A stretch of DNA of 11,349 nucleotides from Victivallales bacterium. Lineage in GTDB: Bacteria > Verrucomicrobiota > Lentisphaeria > Oligosphaerales > Oligosphaeraceae. Positions 1 through 5,256 of this stretch are shown here, in pieces; positions within the stretch are counted from its first letter, which is position 1; every line of letters begins with the position of its first letter. The stretch lies in contig JAGCTA010000197.1 of NCBI GenBank assembly GCA_017963875.1, positions 1 through 11,349 of the forward strand, written 5' to 3'. Both the position numbers and the translations under genes were made by a program. A model generated the notes under the pieces. That model did no database searches. It saw only the letters and a program-made list of their open reading frames with translations, and was not told where the DNA came from.

Positions 1-983
1 GAATCGGTAATCATGCTGTTTTCACCGCCCATGATGCCAACCAGCGCGACACCTCGATCGCGGTCGGCGATGAGCAGATTGGCGGATGTCAGTTTTGCCT
101 TTGTGCCGTCCAGCACGGTGATTTCCTCGCCGTCTGCGGCTCTGCGGACGATCATCTGATGTCCAGCGATGGTCGAGAGGTCAAAAGCATGAAGCGGATT
201 GCCGAATTCCAGCATGACGTAGTTTGTGATGTCAACTACATTGTTAATAGAGCGCAGTCCAACGGCTTCCAGTTCCTTGACCATCCAATCGGGGCTTGGA
301 CCGATCTTCACGTCAGTGAAGACCCGTGCAATGTAACGCGGGCAGAGATCGGGAGCCAGGACCTCCACTGAAGCCATGTCCGCGACATTTGCGTCTTGAT
401 TGATTGTGATTTCAGGCTTCGGCAGACAAAGTTCGCCACGTGTCTGCGCGGCGATTTCTCGTGCGATTCCAATGTGTGAATTCCAGTCGGGGCGGTTTGG
501 AGTAACTTCCCAGTCAATCACCGTATCGCCCGAGACAAGTTGCTCAAACGGCGTGCCAGGAACCGCATTGTCATCAAGAATCATGATGCCGTTATGGTCA
601 TTGCTCAATCCGAGTTCACGTGCGGAACAGAGCATGCCGTAAGACTCAACGCCGCGCAACTTGGCCTTTTTGATTTTGAATTCTCCGAAATCCGTTCCGA
701 TAGTTGCGCATGGAGCCTTTTTTCCAGCGTCACAGTTCGGTGCGCCGCACACGATCTGCACAGGTTCAGCCTCGCCGATGTTCACTTTGCAGACGCTCAT
801 GTGGTCGCTGTTCGGGTGAGGTTCGCGGCTCAGAATCTCTCCAACGACGACTCCTTTGGGTATGGAGCCAATTTGCTCGATTCCTTCCACTTCCAGCCCT
901 GCCCCCGTCAGACGAGATGCGAGTTCACGTGCTTCCCAAGGAATATCAACGTACGATTTCAGCCAATTGATTGATGTTTTCAT
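1..983 (-). CDS. pheT: Phenylalanine--tRNA ligase beta subunit, N-terminal part (runs off the left edge)
   Basis: This encodes the beta chain of the cytoplasmic (alpha-beta)2 phenylalanyl-tRNA synthetase, which charges tRNA-Phe and carries the editing site. I translated 327 codons from an ATG at 983-981; the family is usually about 800 residues, so more than half lies outside the window. Visible landmarks are the N-terminal start MKTSINWLKSYVDI, an EMAP/OB-type tRNA-binding domain (about 40-150, with HPNSDHMSVCKV at 56-66, IVCGAPN at 77-83 and GMLCSARELGL at 116-126), the TPNRPDW segment at 161-167, and the B3/B4 editing-domain signature NNVVDITNYVMLEFGNPLHAFD beginning at 247, then GIMGG at 316-320. 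Only a weak AGAAG Shine-Dalgarno precedes the start. No pheS lies upstream: the neighbour is a divergent oxidoreductase, so pheT appears to be transcribed from its own promoter. The family call is very secure. Confidence 0.97.
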   Translation of the reverse strand, partial: MKTSINWLKSYVDIPWEARELASRLTGAGLEVEGIEQIGSIPKGVVVGEILSREPHPNSDHMSVCKVNIGEAEPVQIVCGAPNCDAGKKAPCATIGTDFGEFKIKKAKLRGVESYGMLCSARELGLSNDHNGIMILDDNAVPGTPFEQLVSGDTVIDWEVTPNRPDWNSHIGIAREIAAQTRGELCLPKPEITINQDANVADMASVEVLAPDLCPRYIARVFTDVKIGPSPDWMVKELEAVGLRSINNVVDITNYVMLEFGNPLHAFDLSTIAGHQMIVRRAADGEEITVLDGTKAKLTSANLLIADRDRGVALVGIMGGENSMITD

Positions 984-1048
984 TGTTGTTCTTCTGGAAT
1001 TTCAATATCGTCTTTTCTAGAACCGCATTTGCGGAAATAAACTCGAAA

Positions 1049-1077
1049 ATTATATAATGTAATCCAAATATCTACAA
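1049..1077 (-). promoter_or_regulatory. Predicted sigma70-type promoter of pheT
   Basis: Reading the minus strand, TTGTAG (1077-1072) and a perfect TATAAT (1054-1049) are separated by exactly 17 bases, in an AT-rich gap. Transcription would begin near 1042, giving a leader of about 60 nucleotides before the pheT ATG at 983. That leader contains a small inverted repeat, CCGCA-TT-TGCGG (1023-1034). The elements are seen in the sequence; activity is inferred. Confidence 0.5.
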
Positions 1078-1114
1078 TTCCTAACAGAAACATGAAGTTT
1101 TTTTGTTTTTGATT

Positions 1115-1128
1115 ATTCACAAGTGAAT
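1115..1128. promoter_or_regulatory. Inverted repeat, candidate operator for the oxidoreductase gene
   Basis: ATTCAC-AA-GTGAAT is a perfect 6-bp inverted repeat with a 2-bp centre. Its right edge touches the predicted -35 element of the plus-strand promoter at 1128-1155, a usual place for a repressor or activator site. No regulator gene is present in the window, and the binding protein is unknown. Confidence 0.35.
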
Positions 1129-1155
1129 TGTAAAAAGACGTTTGGGAGATATATT
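1128..1155 (+). promoter_or_regulatory. Predicted sigma70-type promoter of the Gfo/Idh/MocA gene
   Basis: TTGTAA (1128-1133) and TATATT (1150-1155) are spaced by 16 bases, about 80 bases upstream of the ATG at 1233. It is divergent from the predicted pheT promoter, with about 50 bp between the two -35 elements. Confidence 0.4.
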
Positions 1156-1232
1156 CGATGGAGGTGTAAATTAATAAGCATTCGTCTAATACGTATCGAA
1201 TAACATTCAGACAAAAAAACAAGGGAAAAACA

Positions 1233-2297
1233 ATGAGTGAATACAGAGTTGGAATTGTCGGTTGTGGTGGAATCTCACGCTGGGCGCACGCCCCATTCTA
1301 CCAAAACGACAAACGTATCCGCATCATGGCGGTTTGCGACATCCTTCCAGACCGTGTCAAAAAATTCCGTGATGATTTCTATCCTGATGCCGATATCTAT
1401 ACGGACTATCACAAGTTACTTGAACGCAATGATATCGACTGCATTGACATCTGTACTCCGAACTATCTCCATTCAGAAGTTGCCATTGCCGCATTTGCGG
1501 CGGGAAAGCATGTCTTCTGCGAAAAACCCGACGCCGTGTCCCCAGAACTCGCCATTGCCATGAAGGAAGCCGCTGATAAAGCGGGAAAACTCCTGATGGT
1601 CATGCGCAACAACCGTTTCATGGACATCTCGCAGTACATGAAACAGTATATCGCCGATGGTCAAATGGGCGAAATCTACGCTGGTCGTTGCGGCTGGCAA
1701 CGTAGACGAGGCATCCCTGGCAAAGGCGGATGGTTCACGACAAAGGCGCAGTCGGGCGGCGGGCCGCTCATCGATCTCGGTGTCCACATGATTGACCTGG
1801 CAATCTGGCTCATGGGCAACCCGCGCCCCGTCGCCGTCTCAGGCGCGACCTACTGCAAGTTCGCCAACACAGACTCGTCCGATTCAGTCAACAGCCAATT
1901 CGGCGACGCAAAGGCAGACGGCACGTTCGATGTCGAGGATTTGGCCATGGGCATGATCCGCTTCAACAACGGTGCAACCCTCCAGATTGAATTCAGTTGG
2001 GCTTCAAACGTCAAGGCGGAGCATCGTTTCGTGGAACTGCGCGGAACAAAGGCTGGTATGACTTGGATGGACGGGACATCCCTAGAAATTTACTCCGAAG
2101 ACCGTGGCGTCCTGACAAACACGGATCTCACTGGTTCGTTGAAAGGCGACGGCCATGTCCGCAATCTTGCTCATTTCTTCAATGTGCTCGATGGCAAGGA
2201 AGAACCGTGCTACAAGCCTCAACAAGGTATTGACATGATTAAGATTCTCGACGCAATCTACAAATCCGCCCAGACGGGACGTGAAGTCGTGTTGTAG
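1233..2297 (+). CDS. Gfo/Idh/MocA family NAD(P)-dependent oxidoreductase
   Basis: The 354-residue product is a soluble cytoplasmic dehydrogenase of the family that oxidises or reduces sugars, inositols and sugar acids with NAD(P). The N-terminal Rossmann fold shows GIVGCGGIS (7-15) as the dinucleotide loop, an acidic residue D36 after the second strand (VCD), CTPNYLH (74-80) and the family hallmark EKP at 97-99, whose lysine contacts cofactor and substrate. The C-terminal alpha/beta domain carries GGGPLIDLGVHMIDLAIWL (175-193), with D181 and H185 in the usual catalytic region. Length is typical. The start is supported by AAGGGA about 6 bases upstream. An intrinsic terminator follows the TAG, so the gene looks monocistronic. 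The substrate cannot be read from the sequence; no sugar-utilisation genes adjoin it. Confidence 0.93.
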   Translation: MSEYRVGIVGCGGISRWAHAPFYQNDKRIRIMAVCDILPDRVKKFRDDFYPDADIYTDYHKLLERNDIDCIDICTPNYLHSEVAIAAFAAGKHVFCEKPDAVSPELAIAMKEAADKAGKLLMVMRNNRFMDISQYMKQYIADGQMGEIYAGRCGWQRRRGIPGKGGWFTTKAQSGGGPLIDLGVHMIDLAIWLMGNPRPVAVSGATYCKFANTDSSDSVNSQFGDAKADGTFDVEDLAMGMIRFNNGATLQIEFSWASNVKAEHRFVELRGTKAGMTWMDGTSLEIYSEDRGVLTNTDLTGSLKGDGHVRNLAHFFNVLDGKEEPCYKPQQGIDMIKILDAIYKSAQTGREVVL

Positions 2298-2323
2298 TCG
2301 AATTCAATCACGACAAGTTTTTC

Positions 2324-2345
2324 CTGCTGTTCATCGGCAGTTTTT
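2324..2345 (+). terminator. Intrinsic terminator after the oxidoreductase gene
   Basis: CTGCTG (2324-2329) pairs with CGGCAG (2335-2340), one pair being a wobble, around a 5-base loop TTCAT. A run of five T (2341-2345) follows directly. It lies 27 bases past the TAG of the oxidoreductase gene and separates it from the collagen-like gene. Confidence 0.6.
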
Positions 2346-2377
2346 AATGTGTTGATTCACTTTCAAGGAATTGATTT

Positions 2378-2707
2378 ATGGCAAAACGCAAACCTTCACA
2401 AGATGATTTTGACTTGTTTGGAGACGCTCCTTCGACCTCTCGCAGAAAACACATCGCTGCACCCCTTGGGCCAGCGGTCCAAGGAGGACCATCGGGTCCT
2501 GCGATGAAAGGCGGGCCATCGGGACCTGCGATGCAAGGCGGGCCATCGGGACCTGCGATGCAAGGCGGACCATCAGGACCTGCGATGAAAGGCGGGCCAT
2601 CGGGACCTGCATTTGCTGGTTCTCAAAAGGCTACGTGCAAAAAGGCAACTGCAACGAAGACACGCAAACGCTCCGTGGACGATGATACATTCAAATCATT
2701 GTTCTGA
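2378..2707 (+). CDS. Small protein with collagen-like 9-residue repeats
   Basis: This 109-residue protein has no family that I recognise. Its start is well supported: AAGGAA sits 7 bases upstream of the ATG. It has three parts. Residues 1-30 are charged, with an acidic-aromatic patch DDFDLFGD (9-16). Residues 36-79 hold five tandem copies of GGPSGPAM(K/Q), the last ending in F and with a degenerate half-copy before the first. Residues 80-109 are lysine/arginine-rich, ending in DDDTFKSLF, which echoes the N-terminal patch. In triplet register the repeat reads GPS-GPA-MKG, so two collagen-type Gly-X-Y triplets alternate with a triplet that begins with Met. There is no signal peptide or membrane segment, so it is probably cytoplasmic. 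Function is unknown. The intact frame, good ribosome site and conserved codon register of the repeat favour a real gene. Confidence 0.7.
   Translation: MAKRKPSQDDFDLFGDAPSTSRRKHIAAPLGPAVQGGPSGPAMKGGPSGPAMQGGPSGPAMQGGPSGPAMKGGPSGPAFAGSQKATCKKATATKTRKRSVDDDTFKSLF
2483..2614 (+). repeat. Five tandem 27-bp coding repeats
   Basis: The repeat unit encodes GGPSGPAMK or GGPSGPAMQ. Copies start at 2483, 2510, 2537, 2564 and 2591; the last is 24 bp. They differ by single bases, mostly silent third-position changes plus the AAA/CAA difference for Lys/Gln. Near-identity at DNA level suggests recent expansion by slippage or unequal exchange. Confidence 0.85.
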
Positions 2708-2829
2708 GCCCGTCATTTTTCCCCTTTGATTGTTCGGGAATAGCACCATTTGTCAAAGACTCCATGCCACCCGCCAGGGGCAAAAATCAGCAAGTGGCTG
2801 GTGCAAAATCACAATACCATCATTTTCAA

Positions 2830-2837
2830 TAGTCACT
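2830..2837 (+). repeat. Left copy of 8-bp direct repeat TAGTCACT
   Basis: TAGTCACT occurs here and again at 3075-3082, bracketing the 9-bp repeat arrays. It could be a target-site duplication of an inserted element, or chance. Confidence 0.4.
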
Positions 2838-2880
2838 AGTAGCGTTGGCGTCCCCGCTATTATTTCTGAATGAAGCCTTA

Positions 2881-3015
2881 TGGGACAAATGGGACAAATG
2901 GGACAATTGGGGCAATTGGGGTAATTGGGGTAATTGGGGTAATTGGGGTAATTGGGACGAATGGCGCAATTGGAGCAATTGGAATCTATGGAATCTTGGA
3001 ACACCATGGGACACG
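2881..3015 (+). repeat. Tandem array of fifteen 9-bp units
   Basis: The consensus is TGGGGTAAT / TGGGACAAA. Two exact TGGGACAAA units begin the array, four exact TGGGGTAAT units (2917-2952) form its core, and copies after 2953 are increasingly divergent (TGGGACGAA, TGGCGCAAT, TGGAGCAAT, TGGAATCTA and so on). A 9-bp period keeps two plus-strand frames open and gives repeated Trp-Asp-Lys/Trp-Gly-Asn or Gly-Thr-Asn/Gly-Val-Ile tripeptides, but neither has an upstream ribosome site, so I treat this as a non-coding microsatellite. Confidence 0.85.
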
Positions 3016-3049
3016 TTTCAACTTTGTCCCATCTGTCTCAATGGTTCCA
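2997..3049. repeat. Imperfect hairpin at the junction of the two inverted 9-bp arrays
   Basis: ATGGGACA (3006-3013) pairs perfectly with TGTCCCAT (3025-3032) across an 11-base loop. Further out, TGGAAC (2997-3002) pairs with GTTCCA (3044-3049). A transcript or single strand would fold at the centre of the inverted arrays. There is no T-tract, so it is not an ordinary intrinsic terminator. Confidence 0.6.
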
Positions 3050-3058
3050 TTCGTCCCA
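3023..3058 (-). repeat. Four 9-bp units in inverted orientation
   Basis: Read on the minus strand, the units are TGGGACGAA, TGGAACCAT, TGAGACAGA and TGGGACAAA. The first equals the plus-strand unit at 2953-2961 and the last equals those at 2881-2898. Including flanks, 12 bases (3047-3058) are a perfect inverted match to 2953-2964. The two arrays are separated by only 7 bases. Confidence 0.8.
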
Positions 3059-3074
3059 TTACTGTTAGGAGCAT

Positions 3075-3082
3075 TAGTCACT
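3075..3082 (+). repeat. Right copy of 8-bp direct repeat TAGTCACT
   Basis: Second copy of the octamer found at 2830-2837, 245 bp away, immediately after the inverted 9-bp units and 16 bases of unique sequence. Confidence 0.4.
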
Positions 3083-3247
3083 GCCATACATCAGTCGCGA
3101 TGCTGACAAGATTACCAGGTGTCATTGAAGTCTTGCCTCCATTGTCAATCCAAATCTGTCCATTCTGCGCGATGGGCAGATCACTAAGGAAGAACTGCTG
3201 GATACACTGTCGAACTGCCCTGAATAATAAACCCTAAATCAATAATC

Positions 3248-4840
3248 ATGCAGACAACCACTCGTGCAAATCAGGTATTTCCGACTATTCGGGATTTTCT
3301 TGATGACCTCAGCCGCCTGAATCCAGATTACACGCTGGAGCAACTATCTAGTGCAAGGGCACTTGCCAACGCGGCTGACGTGTCTTTTTTCCCGATTGCG
3401 GCGGAACTAGTCGAACGCGCCATCCAGAATTATCTCAGCAGCCCGCAAAAACACGCTGGCGATGCCATTTTGCAAGAGTATTACGCACTTCTTGAATCTG
3501 AGGAACATCGTCTTCTTACCTCAGGAGATTTGGCGGAGGAGATTCCAGATGAAATCGCTGCGACATCCGAAGCCCCCACTGGCCAACCAGAAGTCATGGC
3601 ATTGGTACCGCACAGAAATATACCTCCATTGACTCGCTGCATCGTATTGAACAAATCACATATTCCACCATTGCTCTCCAAAGCGGCAGATGCCTACAAA
3701 CGTCGCAATATCGTCGTCGATACCGTGGTTGAGATTGGCTTTGACCTTCTGTGGCGCATAGACGGCGCCCATGCCGAACAGTGGTGCATCGACTATTTGG
3801 AAAAGAACAAGGGAGCACTCGACCCAGATGTCATCAGGGACTTTCTGCGCGTCGCCCTTCGACAAGACACTTTGACACCAGCATTTCTTGACTGGATCAT
3901 CCATTGGTGCGGAGACATGAGACTTCTAGAAAACTGGCCGAATGTCATATACACAGGAGACCGCGTTCTCTGCATCCATGCCATCCGTTCATGGCTGAAG
4001 GAGCATTCATCACGAAACCATCTCGTCGCATATCTAAAACTCCTGCTACAACAAGGGAAATCCGACGACGACACCCTTCTCCACTGGCTGGAATCCGCCC
4101 TTGAACTTCTTGCCGACTGCGTGGGGCGCATCATGTCCTTCAGCGAACTCGCCACAAGTGACAGCGGATTCGGGGATGCGCTTTTCAGTGAACTCAAGCG
4201 GCTGGCTAGCGTTTATCCACTTGTGATGATGACCGCCAACCAACTGCTATGCCTGCCCGATGGCCCACATCGTTTTGCTCAGGCGGTGTTCGGTCTGGCG
4301 GGAGATGGCCTAAGACATTGGGACAACAATGTCAACACTTTCTGCGCCAGTGTCATTAAACGTTTTTTCATTCTGGACATGCGTGCAGGCAGAACTCCCG
4401 TTGAAACCATCCGTCGCCTGACATTTGGGGACGAACATGCCTTTCGGCATGCCATGGCGCAACTCGATCTTGTAGCAGAAAGATTTGATTCTCCCAGACA
4501 GCGTGAAAAAGTGATTGAGATTCTTGTGCCTTTCTATGCGAGTTTCCGTCAGGACAAATTCCTCGCCATCGAAATCACCAGAAGATATCGTAAAGTCATG
4601 CGGATGCTCCATGCGGATTTTCTTGCAGAAGTTCTTTCTCCAGAGCAGTTTAAATCTATTCAGGTGGACGATTCCGTTTTCGACCTTGCGTCATTGATTG
4701 GAGACGCACGCAAATTCCTCGACAGAAGACGAGACCAGACCAGCAGCCTGGAACGTGTTCTCGCCGCCAGAATCGATTTTGAGGAAACCACACGCAAACG
4801 ACGCCTCACAATCATCCGCCGCCAGTTGTTCAAAAACTAA
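3248..4840 (+). CDS. Hypothetical 530-residue protein, probably mostly alpha-helical
   Basis: I do not recognise a family. The long open frame, sound codon use and antisense frames that look like noise support a real gene. There is no signal peptide or clear membrane helix, so it is probably cytoplasmic. Residues 1-92 form one predicted helical region; 93-117 is an acidic, Ala/Pro-rich linker (for example EEIPDEIAATSEAPTGQPE); about 120-495 is a helical body rich in Leu, Trp and Cys, with scattered pairs such as WIIHWCGD and LLHWLESALELL that suggest helical-repeat packing; the last 35 residues are strongly basic (ETTRKRRLTIIRRQLFKN). The ATG at 3248 has no recognisable Shine-Dalgarno, and an in-frame TGA lies at 3221-3223, so a start within the coding region cannot be excluded, although the N-terminal region looks coding. 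It lies between the 9-bp repeat region and the decarboxylase promoter. No function is proposed. Confidence 0.75.
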   Translation: MQTTTRANQVFPTIRDFLDDLSRLNPDYTLEQLSSARALANAADVSFFPIAAELVERAIQNYLSSPQKHAGDAILQEYYALLESEEHRLLTSGDLAEEIPDEIAATSEAPTGQPEVMALVPHRNIPPLTRCIVLNKSHIPPLLSKAADAYKRRNIVVDTVVEIGFDLLWRIDGAHAEQWCIDYLEKNKGALDPDVIRDFLRVALRQDTLTPAFLDWIIHWCGDMRLLENWPNVIYTGDRVLCIHAIRSWLKEHSSRNHLVAYLKLLLQQGKSDDDTLLHWLESALELLADCVGRIMSFSELATSDSGFGDALFSELKRLASVYPLVMMTANQLLCLPDGPHRFAQAVFGLAGDGLRHWDNNVNTFCASVIKRFFILDMRAGRTPVETIRRLTFGDEHAFRHAMAQLDLVAERFDSPRQREKVIEILVPFYASFRQDKFLAIEITRRYRKVMRMLHADFLAEVLSPEQFKSIQVDDSVFDLASLIGDARKFLDRRRDQTSSLERVLAARIDFEETTRKRRLTIIRRQLFKN

Positions 4841-4873
4841 TCCAATGTTTTCCTCTCCTATTATTATTTAGGG

Positions 4874-4902
4874 TTGAAAAAATCCATTTCATAGGATATA
4901 GT
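4874..4902 (+). promoter_or_regulatory. Predicted sigma70-type promoter of the oad operon
   Basis: TTGAAA (4874-4879) and TATAGT (4897-4902) are separated by exactly 17 bases, in an AT-rich gap that contains no gene. Transcription would start near 4909, giving a leader of about 58 bases before the oadG ATG. This is the best promoter match in the window. Confidence 0.6.
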
Positions 4903-4966
4903 ATGGCAATGTTTTTTTAGGCGTGAAGAAGCAGTTCAACCCTATAAACCACAAAAAGGAAGAAGC

Positions 4967-5194
4967 ATGTACACAAGTGCCTTTATTCTCCTGGTCATGG
5001 GTATGTGAACAACATTTGTATTCCTGTACGTCATGATTCTGTGCACCAAACTCAACGCAAAATTTGTCCCAAGACTGGCCAAGTTTGTCCCCGAACCAGA
5101 ACTTAAGAAAGCCCCCGTCGCCAAGCCAGCCGCCAATGATGACGAAGCCGTTGTCGCCGCCATCGCTGCCGCCATGGTCAAGGCACAGGCATAA
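4967..5194 (+). pseudogene. oadG: OadG-like decarboxylase gamma subunit with an in-frame TGA at codon 14
   Basis: The family member is a small, single-helix membrane protein that tethers the carboxyltransferase alpha subunit to the membrane beta subunit of Na+-pumping decarboxylases. The 75-codon frame has a good ribosome site (AAGGA, 6 bases before the ATG) and reads MYTSAFILLVMGM, then TGA (5006-5008), then TTFVFLYVMILCTKLNA. A hydrophobic helix thus spans the stop, followed by a Lys/Pro/Ala linker and the family's conserved tail EAVVAAIAAAMVKAQA. OadG proteins carry Gly-Met-Gly here, so GGA-to-TGA is a one-base change at the conserved Gly. After the stop, the only in-frame ATG (5033) would omit most of the helix. 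The position just before oadA matches the classical oadGAB order. It is formally a pseudogene; a sequencing error or readthrough is possible, because everything else is intact. Confidence 0.72.
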
Positions 5195-5226
5195 TTGTCC
5201 GAACTGCGTTATCAACAATTATTTTT
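5191..5226 (+). terminator. Hairpin with T-run between oadG and oadA, possible attenuator
   Basis: ATAATTGT (5191-5198), overlapping the oadG stop codon, pairs perfectly with ACAATTAT (5215-5222) around a 16-base loop and is followed by TTTT. The AT-only character of most of the stem makes it weak. It could set the oadG:oadA ratio or trim transcripts rather than end them. Confidence 0.3.
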
Positions 5227-5256
5227 GATTAAACATACTCTAGGAGAATTTCAAGC

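Larger units (their letters stand above)
2708..3247. other. 540-bp stretch without a convincing gene
   Basis: Open frames exist here on both strands, but those crossing the 9-bp repeats stay open in several frames simply because the unit is a multiple of three, and none has a ribosome site. Contents: a plain segment (2708-2829), an 8-bp direct repeat, the 9-bp tandem array (2881-3015), an inverted short array (3023-3058), the second copy of the direct repeat, and a segment (3083-3240) that may hold a gene remnant. No clear promoter or strong terminator is seen for either flanking gene. Confidence 0.55.

Noticed and set aside
159..974. Plus-strand frames in 159-974
   Set aside because: They are antisense to pheT, which is strongly conserved over the whole stretch.
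980..1222. 80-codon minus-strand frame whose TGA overlaps the pheT ATG (ATGA)
   Set aside because: It is AT-rich, has no ribosome site, contains the predicted pheT promoter, and fills the gap between divergent genes. The ATGA overlap is probably chance.
2708..2748. Terminator after the collagen-like gene
   Set aside because: Only 4-5 bp stems (CCCG/CGGG or TTCCC/GGGAA) with long loops and no following T-run are visible.
2881..3058. CRISPR array
   Set aside because: Units are 9 bp head to tail with no spacers, and there are no cas genes.
2845..3237. Plus-strand frame giving Trp-Asp-Lys / Trp-Gly-Asn repeats, and the overlapping frame from 2870 giving Gly-Thr-Asn repeats
   Set aside because: Several frames are open because the repeat unit is 9 bp; the starts (one TTG, one ATG) lack ribosome sites, and the sequence after the array is not shared with any family I know.
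5006..5060. Selenocysteine insertion at the oadG TGA
   Set aside because: The downstream fold is weak and not clearly SECIS-like, the homologous residue is Gly rather than Cys, and no Sec machinery is visible in the window; kept only as a remote option.
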